A stretch of DNA of 64,000 bases from Parvibaculum sp. (GTDB lineage: Bacteria > Pseudomonadota > Alphaproteobacteria > Parvibaculales > Parvibaculaceae): assembly GCA_017642695.1 (NCBI GenBank), contig JAEPQD010000002.1:682001-746000 (forward strand). Reading direction: 5' to 3'. Positions 16,758-25,876 of the stretch are shown in pieces; position 1 is the stretch's first letter; each line of letters opens with the position of its first letter. Made by a program: the position numbers and the translations under genes. The notes beneath the pieces were generated by a model. It saw nothing but the letters and a program-made list of their open reading frames with translations. It had not been told where the DNA came from and did not search any database.

Positions 16758-17603
16758 CTAGTTCCGTTCGCGCCGCGCGAGGAAGGCGAGGCGTTCGAAG
16801 AGGTGAACGTCCTGCTCGTTCTTCAGAAGCGCGCCGTGGAGCGGCGGGATGAGCTTCGTCGGGTCCTTCTCGCGGAGCGTCTCGGGCGAGATGTCCTCGG
16901 AGAGGAGGAGCTTCAGCCAGTCGAGCAGTTCCGAGGTGGAGGGCTTCTTCTTCAGGCCCGGCACTTCGCGGATCTCGTAGAAGATCGAGAGCGCTTCCTG
17001 AACGAGCTTGCCCTTCAGGCCCGGGAAGTGGACGTCGATGATGGCGCGCATCGTCTCGTCGTCCGGGAACTTGATGTAGTGGAAGAAACAGCGGCGGAGG
17101 AACGCGTCCGGCAGTTCCTTCTCATTGTTGGAGGTGATGATGACGATCGGACGCTGGGCGGCCTTGATGGTCTCGTTCGTCTCGTAGACGTAGAACTCCA
17201 TCCGGTCGAGTTCCTGCAGCAAGTCGTTCGGAAACTCGATATCGGCCTTGTCGATCTCGTCGATGAGCAGGATCGGGCGCTTCTCGCGCTCGAAGGCTTC
17301 CCAGAGCTTGCCCTTGGAAATGTAGTTCCGGATGTCCTTCACGCGTTCGTCGCCGAGCTGGCTGTCGCGCAGGCGCGAGACGGCGTCATATTCATAAAGA
17401 CCCTGATGGGCCTTGGTGGTCGACTTGATGTGCCAGGTGATGAGCTCCGCATCGAGCGCCTTCGCCACTTCCTCGGCCAGCACCGTCTTGCCGGTGCCAG
17501 GCTCACCCTTCACCAGAAGGGGACGCTGCAGCGTGATGGCCGCGTTGACGGCGACGCGCAGGTCTTCTGTGGCGACGTAATCCTTTGTTCCCTCAAACTT
17601 CAT
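16758..17603 (-). CDS. MoxR-family AAA+ ATPase
   Basis: About 281 residues. Walker A is GEPGTGKT (about residues 36-43), Walker B ILLIDEIDKAD (about 113), and the sensor-1 region IVITSNNEKELPDAFLRRC follows. These match the APE2220/CGN-type MoxR ATPases, which act as chaperones in assembling or activating protein complexes, typically with a VWA-domain partner. Such a partner is present at 9500-10675 on the same strand, separated by about 6 kb of other genes. In many alphaproteobacteria the two are adjacent. The gene has its own terminator at 16622-16650. Confidence 0.93.
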   Translation of the reverse strand: MKFEGTKDYVATEDLRVAVNAAITLQRPLLVKGEPGTGKTVLAEEVAKALDAELITWHIKSTTKAHQGLYEYDAVSRLRDSQLGDERVKDIRNYISKGKLWEAFEREKRPILLIDEIDKADIEFPNDLLQELDRMEFYVYETNETIKAAQRPIVIITSNNEKELPDAFLRRCFFHYIKFPDDETMRAIIDVHFPGLKGKLVQEALSIFYEIREVPGLKKKPSTSELLDWLKLLLSEDISPETLREKDPTKLIPPLHGALLKNEQDVHLFERLAFLARRERN

Positions 17604-17944
17604 GATCTGGCTTTCCCCTGGACGCGCACCGCGACCGTTACCGAATTGCTAAACGGGAAGGAACCTAAAGGCAGGGCTCATGGGGTTCAAGGAAAAGGCC
17701 TGTTCGTGAGAGGGCAGGCAGCCCTTGCGATTTGAGCGGAGGCTGAGCCCGGACCCAAGCCGCCGCGACGGCAATTTTTGCCGGGCGGGAACGGGCGGAG
17801 CGGCAGCGACTGCAGCCCCGGGCATGGTTTTCGAAATCTAACCCATTGTTTTAATTGAAAGAAAACCTTGGCCCGCTCCTTGCTTCCAATGGGCCAGCAC
17901 GTGTCCCGCTGCGCATTGACGGGACCCACCGCATGGAGAGAGCC
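17604..17944. other. Intergenic region upstream of flgE
   Basis: A 341-bp region between divergent moxR and flgE with no gene seen. It contains the sigma-54 element of flgE (17869-17883). It also carries a GGGCGGGAACGGGCGGAGCGGC stretch of no evident function. A moxR promoter must lie in the left part, but no clear -35/-10 could be assigned. Confidence 0.6.
17869..17883 (+). promoter_or_regulatory. Sigma-54 promoter of the flgE operon
   Basis: TGGCCCGCTCCTTGC matches the -24/-12 consensus TGGCACG-N4-TTGC at all but one position, with the required GG-N10-GC spacing. It lies 61 bp upstream of the flgE ATG, leaving a leader of about 50 nt. Hook genes are sigma-54 dependent in Caulobacter-type hierarchies. 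Confidence 0.85.
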
Positions 17945-19309
17945 ATGAGCTTTTTTGGATCGATGACCACCGCCGTTACCGGTATCCGCGCCCAGTCGAG
18001 CGCGCTCGGTCACATCTCGGACAATATCGCCAATTCGCAGACCGTCGGCTTCAAGCGGACGGACACGAATTTCCAGGACATCGTGACCGCCTCGACGAGC
18101 CGGAACCATCTGCCGGGCGCCGTGCTTGCGGCGCCGGCCTTCACCAACGGGGTGCAGGGTTCGATCGACGCCTCGGAAACGCCGACCCACATGGCGATCA
18201 ACGGCGACGGCTTCTTCATCGTCTCCGCGCGGGCCGGGACCATCGACGGCGAGCCGGTCTTCGAAGGCGTGAACTACTACACGCGGCGCGGCGACTTCGC
18301 GATGGACAAGCACGGTTATCTCGTCAATGGCGGCGGCTACACGCTGCAGGGGCTCGCGATCGACCCGACCACGGGCAACCCGGTCGGCGACACGCCGGGC
18401 CGCATCCAGATCAACCGCGATTTCCTGGCGGCGCGGACGACGAGTTCCATCAGCCTCGAGGCGAACCTGCCGCTCTGGCCGAAAACCGTGAACGCCGATC
18501 CCGACGTGGCGAACAGCGAATTGCTGACCGTCGGCCGCTTCACGCCGGCGCTTGCGGACCTCAGCGTGATCTCCGCCGACAATGAAGACATCTTCCTCGA
18601 CAACTCGCTCTCGGGCGGCGCCGTGACGGCCTATGACGACCTCGGCGCGCCGGCCAATGTGCAGTTCCGCTGGGCGAAGACCGACAATGCCGCCGGCGGT
18701 GGCGATACCTGGAACCTGTTCTACAAGTCGAGCGACAGCGCGACCGGCGCGACTACCAAATGGACGAATGTCGGACAGGACTATGCCTTCGATGCCCAGG
18801 GCCGTCTCAGCCCCGCCGTCGACTCGACCACCGTTACCGGCATGACGGTGAACGGGATCGCGCTCGGCAATGTGACGCTCAATCACGGCTCGTCGAACAT
18901 CACGCAGTATAATGACGAGAACGGCACGGTGGCGACCAACCAGCTCGACCAGAACGGCTATCCGTCAGGCGAACTGGTGAGCATCGCGGTTTCGGAGAAC
19001 GGCCGCGTGACCGGCACCTATTCGAACGGCAAGACAATCGACCTCGCCGAAATCTCGCTCGCGCGCTTCAACGCGGCCGACAAGCTGAAGAAGATGGACG
19101 GCACCGCCTTTGCGGCGACGCAGGAATCCGGCGAGCCGATGCTTGGCGGCGGCGGCGACATCATCGGTTCGGCGAAGGAAGCCTCCAATGTCGACATCGC
19201 GGACGAGTTCTCGAAGCTGATCGTGACGCAGCAGGCCTATACGGCGGGTACGCGCATCGTGACGACGGCGGACGAGCTGATCCGCGAAACGCTCAACATG
19301 AAACGCTAA
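17945..19309 (+). CDS. flgE: Flagellar hook protein FlgE
   Basis: About 454 residues. The N-terminal MSFFGSMTTAVTGIRAQSSALGHISDNIANSQTVGFKRTDT carries the flagellar rod/hook signature (the NIANSxTVGFKR motif), and the C-terminus ends in a coiled segment (SNVDIADEFSKLIVTQQAY...ETLNMKR) shared by axial proteins. The ATG at 17945 is preferred to an ATG at 17933; GGAGAG precedes it. FlgE polymerises into the hook after export by the flagellar type III apparatus. It is first in a flgE-flgK-flgL run under a sigma-54 element. A 10-bp hairpin follows the stop. Confidence 0.95.
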   Translation: MSFFGSMTTAVTGIRAQSSALGHISDNIANSQTVGFKRTDTNFQDIVTASTSRNHLPGAVLAAPAFTNGVQGSIDASETPTHMAINGDGFFIVSARAGTIDGEPVFEGVNYYTRRGDFAMDKHGYLVNGGGYTLQGLAIDPTTGNPVGDTPGRIQINRDFLAARTTSSISLEANLPLWPKTVNADPDVANSELLTVGRFTPALADLSVISADNEDIFLDNSLSGGAVTAYDDLGAPANVQFRWAKTDNAAGGGDTWNLFYKSSDSATGATTKWTNVGQDYAFDAQGRLSPAVDSTTVTGMTVNGIALGNVTLNHGSSNITQYNDENGTVATNQLDQNGYPSGELVSIAVSENGRVTGTYSNGKTIDLAEISLARFNAADKLKKMDGTAFAATQESGEPMLGGGGDIIGSAKEASNVDIADEFSKLIVTQQAYTAGTRIVTTADELIRETLNMKR

Positions 19310-19320
19310 CGAGACCGTGA

Positions 19321-19345
19321 CGGGCGCTCCCTGACGGAGCGCCCG
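19321..19345 (+). terminator. Hairpin between flgE and flgK
   Basis: CGGGCGCTCC / GGAGCGCCCG, a perfect 10-bp stem with a 5-base loop, 12 bp after the flgE stop. There is no T-run, so it could protect the flgE mRNA 3' end or reduce read-through into flgK rather than terminate fully. Confidence 0.6.
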
Positions 19346-19391
19346 GCGCGAGGCTGCCACCACCCACAGCATCGAGCCCACAGGTTCAAAG

Positions 19392-21242
19392 ATGAGTCTC
19401 TCTTCCGCACTTGGCGCCGCGATGAGCGGGTTGAACGTCTCCCAGGCCGGGATCGACGTTACCTCACGCAACATCGCCAATGCCGGTACCGCGGGCTACA
19501 CCCGCAAGGTGCAGAACCAGGTCAACGCGCTGGCGGGCGGCGAGGGCATCGGCGTGCGCCGGGAAGCCGCGCAGCGCCAGATCGACACGTTCCTGCAACA
19601 GCAGCTCCGCACCTCCACGGCGGGCTCGGCGAGCCTCAACATCAAGTCGGCCATGCTGGGCCGCATCGACCGGATGTTCGGTTCTCCGGATTCGAACGCG
19701 TCCATCGCGGGTTCCATCAGCGCGCTTGCGACCATGCTCCAGGAACTGGCGGACAATCCGGAATCGGACGCCGCGCGGCAGTCGCTTCTGAGCGAAGCGG
19801 GCAATCTCGCCGCGAAGATGAACAACATGTCCAACACGATCCAGGACATGCGGCTGGAAGCGGAACGCAACATCGCGGACGGCGTCTCGCAGGCGAACGC
19901 GCTGCTGAAGACCATTGCCGACGTCAACAACCAGATCGCACAGCGCCAGGCGAGCAGCCAGTCGGTCGGCGACCTGCAGGACAAGCGCGACATGGCCATC
20001 GACGAACTGTCGCGGCTGATGGACGTGAAGGTCGTGAACCGAGACGACGGGACCGTGACGGTATTCACGTCGGGCGGGCAATTGCTGCTCGACCGGACGC
20101 CGGTGGAGCTCGCGTTCGACGAGCGCACGCAGATCGACGCGACCTCGACCTACGAGAATGGCGGCGTCGGCACGATCAGCCTCATTTCGGGTTCGAACAG
20201 CATCGACCTGATCGCGGCCGGAGCCATCCGCTCCGGCGCGCTGGCGGGCTATATCGAGATGCGCGACGAGGTGCTGACCCAGGCGCAGGCGCAGCTCGAC
20301 GAACTGGCGGCGCAGCTCGCGCTCTCCATGTCCGAGGAAACGGTTACAAGCGACCCAGTGGTGGCCGGAGCGGCGGAAGGCCTCGAGATCGATACGAGCT
20401 CGATGCTTTCGGGCAACACGATCAGCCTCTCCTATACCGTGGGTGGGGCGCGGCAGGACGTGACGATCGTGCGGGTGGACGACCCGTCGGTCCTGCCGCT
20501 TACCAACAGCACGACGGCGAACCCGGACGACACGGTGATCGGCGTCAACTTCAACCAGCCGATGGCCGGCATCATCGCCGATCTGCAGGCGGCCCTGCCC
20601 GCGGACGTCGTGGTGTCGAACCCGGCGGGCAACACGATCCGCTTTCTCGACGACGGCGCGGTGGGCAACAGCGACATCAACTCGCTGAGCGCGACCGTGA
20701 CGCCCGCGGCGCTTGCCGACGGGACCACGGGCATGGCGCTCTTCGTGGACGGATCGAACGGCACGATATTCTCGAACAGCCTCGACGTACCGCCGCAGAA
20801 GGCGGGCTTCGCCTCGCGCATCGCGGTCAATCCGGCCGTCATCGCGGACGACACACTGCTCGTCGCCTATGACACCGATACGCCGTTGGGCGACACGACG
20901 CGTGTGCTGGATCTGATGGCGCGGCTGACATCGAACAGCCGGACCTATGCCCCGGAGGCAGGCATCGGCGGCACGGCGACGCCGTTCAGCGGTTCGATCG
21001 ACGAATTCGCGCGGCGGATCGTCTCGTTCCAGTCGGCGCAGTCGGCGAACGCCACGCGCGATGCGGAAGCACAGCAGGTGGTGGCCTCGTCGCTGCAGGA
21101 GCGCTTCGACGCGGAGACGGGCGTCAATATCGACGACGAGATGTCGAATCTGCTGCTGCTGCAGAACGCCTATTCGGCCAATGCACGCGTCATTTCGACG
21201 ATCCAGGACCTCTTCAATGTGCTGATGAGCATCGGCAGGTAA
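19392..21242 (+). CDS. flgK: Flagellar hook-associated protein 1, FlgK
   Basis: About 616 residues. The N-terminus LGAAMSGLNVSQAGIDVTSRNIANAGTAGYTRKVQ is the FlgK signature, and the C-terminus ends in an axial coiled segment (NLLLLQNAYSANARVISTIQDLFNVLMS). FlgK forms the first hook-filament junction layer. It lies between flgE and flgL, and its stop is only 4 bp from the flgL start, so the two are probably translationally linked. The middle region (about residues 300-500) is variable in the family. Confidence 0.95.
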   Translation: MSLSSALGAAMSGLNVSQAGIDVTSRNIANAGTAGYTRKVQNQVNALAGGEGIGVRREAAQRQIDTFLQQQLRTSTAGSASLNIKSAMLGRIDRMFGSPDSNASIAGSISALATMLQELADNPESDAARQSLLSEAGNLAAKMNNMSNTIQDMRLEAERNIADGVSQANALLKTIADVNNQIAQRQASSQSVGDLQDKRDMAIDELSRLMDVKVVNRDDGTVTVFTSGGQLLLDRTPVELAFDERTQIDATSTYENGGVGTISLISGSNSIDLIAAGAIRSGALAGYIEMRDEVLTQAQAQLDELAAQLALSMSEETVTSDPVVAGAAEGLEIDTSSMLSGNTISLSYTVGGARQDVTIVRVDDPSVLPLTNSTTANPDDTVIGVNFNQPMAGIIADLQAALPADVVVSNPAGNTIRFLDDGAVGNSDINSLSATVTPAALADGTTGMALFVDGSNGTIFSNSLDVPPQKAGFASRIAVNPAVIADDTLLVAYDTDTPLGDTTRVLDLMARLTSNSRTYAPEAGIGGTATPFSGSIDEFARRIVSFQSAQSANATRDAEAQQVVASSLQERFDAETGVNIDDEMSNLLLLQNAYSANARVISTIQDLFNVLMSIGR

Positions 21243-21246
21243 AATC

Positions 21247-22743
21247 ATGCAAGTTTCCACGCTTTCCCAGTCCCTCGCGCTGCGCCAGTCGATCAACGAC
21301 ATGCGTGCGCAGTTCGACGACCTGCAGCGTCAGCTTTCGACCGGGCTGAAGACGGATTCCTATGCGAAGCTCGGGACGGACCGGAACACGGTTCTCTCGC
21401 TGTCGCACCAGCTGTCGCAGCTCTCGACCTATACCAACACGATCTCGAAGACGGGCATGCGAATCGAGGTGATGACCGATGCGCTGACGCGCGTGAACTC
21501 GATCGCGAGCGAAACGAAGACGACGCTGGCGACCTCCGGTTTCGAACTCGTCAACGGCACGCAGACGACCGCGCAGGTGCAGGCGGCGATGCAGTTCGAC
21601 GAGATCGTCAACCTGCTGAACCTGCAGGTCGAGGACCGCTATCTCTTCGGCGGCAAGGACACGCAGACGCGGCCTGTGGCGCTGCCTTCGGACATCCTGA
21701 ACGGGACGAACGGCAAGGCGGGGCTGAAGCAGTTCATCGACGAGCGGGCGCAGGCCGATCTCGGCCTGGACGGGCGCGGGCGGCTGACGCTCGGGACCGT
21801 GGGCGCCGTGACGACGCTGGCGGAAGACGCCGATCCGAGCGTGTTCGGCTTCAAGCTCGCAAGCGTCGATTCGACGCTTTCCAACGCGACCGTGACGGGA
21901 CCGGCGGGAACGCCGCCGGCGCTCGACGTGGAATTCACCGGACTTCCGGCCGCGGGACAGAAGATCGATATCGAGTTCAACCTGCCGGACGGCACGACCA
22001 CGACGATCTCGCTGAAGGCGACGACGTCGAGCCCGGCGGGCGAGGGCGAATTCACCATCGGCGCGGATGGCAACGCGACGGCGGCGAACTTCCAGGCGGC
22101 GCTCGACACGGCGATCCAGGAGCAGGCGCAGACGAGCCTCAAGGCGGCGTCGGCCGTCGAGGCGGCGGACAATTTCTTCGACTATGCCGCGGGCGGCGCG
22201 CCGCAGCGTGTGGACGGACCGCCGTTCGGCACGGCGACGGGGCTGATCGACGCGACGGAGGACGACACGGTCTTCTGGTACAAGGGCGATCTCTCGGGCA
22301 CGGCCGGCAACAATTTCACGGCGCAGATCGACGAGGGACGGCAGCTCAACTACGGCGCGCGGGCCGACCAGGCGGCGATCCGCGACATGCTGAAGAGCTC
22401 GGCGCTGCTATCGGCCGTCGAATATTCGGATGCAAACGATGCGGCGCAGGAATCCTCTTACAAGGCGCTGACGGGACGTGTGTCCCAGGTGCTGAACTTC
22501 AAGGGTGTGCAGTCGCTCGAAAGCATCGTGACGGGGCTCGGACTTGGCGCCTCGACGCTGGCGAAGACGCAGGATCGGCACGACCTCGTCATGGCTTCGG
22601 CGAACGAGCTCATGGGCGACATCCAGAACGCGGACCCCTACGAGGTCGGCGTGAAGCTCACGACACTGCAGACGCAGTTGCAGGCGAGTTACCAGGTGAC
22701 GGCGATGCTGTCGCAGATGTCGCTGGTGAATTTCCTCAGGTGA
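21247..22743 (+). CDS. flgL: Flagellar hook-associated protein 3, FlgL
   Basis: About 498 residues, starting 4 bp after flgK. The N-terminus (SLALRQSINDMRAQFDDLQRQLSTGLKTDSYAKLG) is that of the FlgL/flagellin family, and the C-terminal QASYQVTAMLSQMSLVNFLR is typical. FlgL makes the second junction layer. The protein is much longer than the usual ~300 residues; a central stretch of roughly residues 150-370 (DITEFTGLP-like, TTTISLKATTSS) is an insert of beta-rich sequence. A strong terminator follows directly, ending this operon. Confidence 0.92.
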   Translation: MQVSTLSQSLALRQSINDMRAQFDDLQRQLSTGLKTDSYAKLGTDRNTVLSLSHQLSQLSTYTNTISKTGMRIEVMTDALTRVNSIASETKTTLATSGFELVNGTQTTAQVQAAMQFDEIVNLLNLQVEDRYLFGGKDTQTRPVALPSDILNGTNGKAGLKQFIDERAQADLGLDGRGRLTLGTVGAVTTLAEDADPSVFGFKLASVDSTLSNATVTGPAGTPPALDVEFTGLPAAGQKIDIEFNLPDGTTTTISLKATTSSPAGEGEFTIGADGNATAANFQAALDTAIQEQAQTSLKAASAVEAADNFFDYAAGGAPQRVDGPPFGTATGLIDATEDDTVFWYKGDLSGTAGNNFTAQIDEGRQLNYGARADQAAIRDMLKSSALLSAVEYSDANDAAQESSYKALTGRVSQVLNFKGVQSLESIVTGLGLGASTLAKTQDRHDLVMASANELMGDIQNADPYEVGVKLTTLQTQLQASYQVTAMLSQMSLVNFLR

Positions 22744-22766
22744 AAGCGCGGCGGCGCGGCGAAGAA

Positions 22767-22791
22767 GGGCCCCTTTCCGGGGCCCTTTTTT
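22767..22791 (+). terminator. Terminator of the flgE-flgK-flgL operon
   Basis: GGGCCCC, 5-base loop, GGGGCCC, then six T. Strong intrinsic terminator 24 bp after flgL. Confidence 0.92.
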
Positions 22792-22936
22792 CATGCGCGT
22801 CTTTCGGGGAGGCGAGGGCGCCGCGACGTCAAGACCGGCGGCGGCGCGCGGCACCTTGCGAAGGCGAAAAAAGGCGGCATGCTGTGCGCCATCACATCAT
22901 GCGGCAGGAACAAGAAACGGCAGGGAGGACTTTTTC

Positions 22937-23728
22937 ATGAAACTCGACGGCTCCATTTCCGCGGTCGTGACCGGCGGTGCGTCCGGTCTCGGCAAGGCGA
23001 CGGTGACGGCGCTGCGCGCGGCCGGCGTCAAGGTCGCGATCTTCGACGTCAACAAGGAGAATGGCGAGCGCGTCGCGAAGGAACTCGGCGCGACCTATTG
23101 CGAGGTCAATGTGATGGACGAGGCGTCTGTCGATGCGGGCTTCGGACGCGCGCGCGAGGCCAACGGGCAGGAGCGCTGCCTCGTCAACTGCGCGGGCGGC
23201 GGACGCGGCGGCAAGACGATCGGCCGCGACAAGAAGACGGGCGAGATCATTCCGTTCAAGATTTCGGATTTCGAATATGTGCTGGGGCTCAACACGGTCG
23301 GCACGTTCCGTTGCATCGTGAAGAGCGCGGCGGGGATGGCGGCGCTCGATCCGCTGGAGGGCGGCGAGCGCGGCGCGATCGTGAACACGGGCTCGGTCGC
23401 GGCGGAGGACGGGCAGATCGGGCAGGTGGCCTATTCGGCGGCGAAGGCGGCGATCAAGGGCATGACGCTCACCATCGCGCGCGACCTCAGCCGCGAGGGC
23501 ATCCGCATCAACACGATCCTGCCGGGCATCATGGCGACGCCGCCGATGCTCGGCGTGAAGGACCGCGCGCCGCAGATCTTCGAGAACCTGGCGGCGTCGG
23601 TGCCGTTTCCACAGCGGCTCGGCGATCCGTCGGAATATGCGGATCTCGCGCTGACGATGCTCCGGAACGGCTATTTCAACGGGGAGACGGTGCGCCTCGA
23701 CGGCGCGATCCGCATGCCGCCGCGCTAG
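22937..23728 (+). CDS. HSD17B10-like SDR (3-hydroxyacyl-CoA dehydrogenase type)
   Basis: About 263 residues from the ATG at 22937 with GGGAGG 8 nt upstream. SDR motifs: TGGASGLG (nucleotide binding), NCAGGG, catalytic Ser in NTGSVAAEDGQ and YSAAK. The spacing and the EDGQIGQVAYSAAKAAIKGMTL and INTILPGIMATPPMLG stretches match the type II 3-hydroxyacyl-CoA dehydrogenase (HSD10) group, which oxidises short branched 3-hydroxyacyl-CoA. It lies between the flgL terminator and flaF and shows no functional link to motility. It has its own transcription unit. Confidence 0.88.
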   Translation: MKLDGSISAVVTGGASGLGKATVTALRAAGVKVAIFDVNKENGERVAKELGATYCEVNVMDEASVDAGFGRAREANGQERCLVNCAGGGRGGKTIGRDKKTGEIIPFKISDFEYVLGLNTVGTFRCIVKSAAGMAALDPLEGGERGAIVNTGSVAAEDGQIGQVAYSAAKAAIKGMTLTIARDLSREGIRINTILPGIMATPPMLGVKDRAPQIFENLAASVPFPQRLGDPSEYADLALTMLRNGYFNGETVRLDGAIRMPPR

Positions 23729-23743
23729 GGCGGGGCGTCGCGA

Positions 23744-24121
23744 TCAGGTACGGGCGTAGAGGCCGGCCGCGATCTCGCGGTTGATCATGATGAGCGTGTC
23801 GAGGAGCTGCGGGGCGGGATCCGTCGCGGTTTCGATCTCGCTGGTGCGCTTGAAGATGAAGATGGCGAGATTGGCGATGTTCTGCTTGATCTCGCGAGGG
23901 AGCGGGTGCTCGTTTTCGGCCGCGGAGGCGGCGAAGACGGTCCAGATGCGGCGATTGTAGAGAAGGGCGTCGTTGAGGGCGGAGGCCTGTTCTTCCGCCC
24001 AGTTGTCGCGGATGCGCTGCAACTGGCCCGCGGCGCGCGTCAGGATCGATGCTTCGAATTCCCGTGGATCTTTCGGTGCGTTGCGTGAGGCGCTTGCGTA
24101 TGCCTCATGTGCTCTTGACAT
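23744..24121 (-). CDS. flaF: Flagellin synthesis regulator FlaF
   Basis: About 125 residues. MSRAHEAYASASRNAPKDPREFEASILTRAAGQL and the LNDALLYNRRIWTVF segment match FlaF. In Caulobacter and Rhizobiales FlaF is a secretion and translation factor for flagellins that counteracts the repressor FlbT. It overlaps the end of flbT by 17 bp, so the two are co-translated. Both lie directly downstream of a flagellin gene on the same strand. Confidence 0.93.
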   Translation of the reverse strand: MSRAHEAYASASRNAPKDPREFEASILTRAAGQLQRIRDNWAEEQASALNDALLYNRRIWTVFAASAAENEHPLPREIKQNIANLAIFIFKRTSEIETATDPAPQLLDTLIMINREIAAGLYART

Positions 24122-24497
24122 TCTCCAGCAACCCTCGTTCGTACTCGATCAGCTTACGCGCTTCCTTGAGGGCTTTATACATTTCGCCAGTTAAGATTTT
24201 ACTGTTGATGGCGTCGATATAGGCGGATGTCGACGGCGCGGCCTGCACGACATCCTTAACGATCTGGAAATAAAGCTCGTGATGCGGGCGCGGGTCGGGC
24301 GAGAGATACATCATCTGGACGAGCAGATAGAGGCGCTTGCAGGGCGTGTCCGCGTCGGCGGCGCGGAGAATGTCCTTCTCGCGGAGGATCGGCGTGTCGC
24401 CCTCGATGAAGAGACGGGTGCGCTGGTCGTCGTTGGTGATGACGCTGTCGCCGAGAATGAAGCGTTCGCCGGGCTTGAGTTCGACCTTGAGAGCCAT
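24105..24497 (-). CDS. flbT: Flagellin mRNA regulator FlbT
   Basis: About 130 residues. MALKVELKPGERFILGDSVITNDDQRTRLFIEG and the QMMYLSPDP...YFQIVKDVV region match FlbT, which represses flagellin synthesis by binding the flagellin mRNA leader. It lies just downstream of the two flagellin genes, behind a terminator at 24593-24616. The long leader of the second flagellin (see 27397-27411) is a natural target. Confidence 0.93.
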   Translation of the reverse strand: MALKVELKPGERFILGDSVITNDDQRTRLFIEGDTPILREKDILRAADADTPCKRLYLLVQMMYLSPDPRPHHELYFQIVKDVVQAAPSTSAYIDAINSKILTGEMYKALKEARKLIEYERGLLENVKST

Positions 24498-24592
24498 GTG
24501 AGAGCCGTCCTGGGGGAGAATCCTTCTGCCCCGCCATCCTACCCTGAATCGGCCCGAAGGGGCAGAGCGGCCGGGCGGGGATAAAAGCGAAA

Positions 24593-24616
24593 CGGCGGGA
24601 ACCGGGGTTCCCGCCG
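24593..24616 (-). terminator. Terminator after flagellin gene
   Basis: CGGCGGGAACC / GGTTCCCGCCG stem with a short loop; on the minus strand it is followed by a T-rich stretch. Lies 41 bp downstream of the flagellin stop at 24657. Confidence 0.82.
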
Positions 24617-24656
24617 CTCATTTTCGTTGCCGGCCGTGCCGGAGGCCTTGTCCGGA

Positions 24657-25805
24657 TTAGCGGATCAGGTTCAGGACCGACTGTTCCGCCTGGTTGGCGA
24701 GAGACAGCGAGCTCTGAGCGAGCGACTGGCGGGTCTGCAGAGCGAGCAGGTTCGCCGCTTCCTCGTTCGTGTCGGCCAGCGTCAGGTCGCCAGCACCGCC
24801 TTCAAGAACGCCGATCAGGTTCTTGGTGAAGTCCTGACGGTTCTGCACGACCGAGAGGTTCGCGCCGAAGGTCGAGGACTGCTTGCGGAGCGTCGAGGTC
24901 GCCGAGTCGAGCAGGGCAATATCCGCATCGATGTCGGAGAACGTCGTCTCGGTGATGCCGAGGCCCGTCGCGCTGTAGGTCACGCCCGTGATATCGAGCT
25001 TGGACGTGCCGCTTTCGTTGAACTTCACCGTCAGGCTGTCGCCGTTCAGCAGGTTGATGCCGTTGAAGGTGGCATCGGTCGCGAGCTGATCAATCTGCGT
25101 GCGCAGGTTGTTGTAGTCGGTCGCGTAGGACGAACGAGCCGAAGCAAGCGTCTCGCCGTTCGTGCCCTGCGTGCCGGATGTCGCGATGCCGAAGCCCGCC
25201 GCACCCGTCGCCGCAGCCGTACCGCCGATCACCAGATCTTCACCGGAAGCCACTTCGAACGAGATGTCGTCGCCATCGACCGTGACGCTCAGACCGGCGA
25301 GCGTGCCGCCGGCCGAAACGAGGCCCGCGAGTTGGGTTTCGATGGCAGCAGCCGAAGAGGCGGCCGTCGCATAGGTCGCCGTGCCGAAGACGACCGAAAC
25401 GGCGGAAGCGGTGCCGATCTGGAAGGTGACCGTGCGCGCACCGGCGGAACCGGCGATGGCAGCGGCTTCAGCCGTCTTGCTGAGCGTGGTCTCGGTGGCC
25501 TTCGCCTGGAGCGCCTGGTTGGCGACCGACTTGGCCTGATTGACGAGCTTCTGGATGGCCTTGATGCCTTCGTCGGCAGCGTTCAGCGTCTTGGTGCCGA
25601 GGCTGAGCGAGTCCTGGATGGCGCTGAGGTCGCTTGCACGCGAGTTCAGGCCAGCGGCAGTGAAGTAGGACTGCGGATTGTCGAGGGCGCTCGAAACCTT
25701 GAGGCCGGTGGCCAGACGGTTCTGCGTCTGAGCCATGAGTTTCGCTGTGCTCTGCAGGGTCTGCAGGTTGGAACGCACGGCGCTGTTAATGACGATATCA
25801 CCCAT
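24657..25805 (-). CDS. Flagellin (downstream copy)
   Basis: About 382 residues. N-terminus INSAVRSNLQTLQSTAKLMAQTQNRLATGLKV and C-terminus SLANQAEQSVLNLIR are the conserved D0/D1 ends of alphaproteobacterial flagellins; the middle (about residues 130-260) is variable and surface-exposed in the filament. Its D1 coil reads SRASDLSAIQDSLSLGTKTLNAADEGIKAI. It is a paralogue of the flagellin gene upstream (25998-27179). A weaker sigma-54-like element lies at 25862-25876. Expression is probably controlled by FlbT and FlaF encoded downstream. Confidence 0.95.
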   Translation of the reverse strand: MGDIVINSAVRSNLQTLQSTAKLMAQTQNRLATGLKVSSALDNPQSYFTAAGLNSRASDLSAIQDSLSLGTKTLNAADEGIKAIQKLVNQAKSVANQALQAKATETTLSKTAEAAAIAGSAGARTVTFQIGTASAVSVVFGTATYATAASSAAAIETQLAGLVSAGGTLAGLSVTVDGDDISFEVASGEDLVIGGTAAATGAAGFGIATSGTQGTNGETLASARSSYATDYNNLRTQIDQLATDATFNGINLLNGDSLTVKFNESGTSKLDITGVTYSATGLGITETTFSDIDADIALLDSATSTLRKQSSTFGANLSVVQNRQDFTKNLIGVLEGGAGDLTLADTNEEAANLLALQTRQSLAQSSLSLANQAEQSVLNLIR

Positions 25806-25861
25806 TTGTCGTGTCCTTTCCTAGGAACGGTAGTCACAGCTCTTCCTGAGCCATGAGGGGA

Positions 25862-25876
25862 GCATGAGGCACGCCG
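25862..25876 (-). promoter_or_regulatory. Possible sigma-54 element of downstream flagellin
   Basis: On the minus strand CGGCGTGCCTCATGC keeps the GG and GC pairs at -24 and -12 with correct spacing, but four other consensus positions differ. It lies 57 bp upstream of the flagellin start. Weaker than the other sites in this window. Confidence 0.4.
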
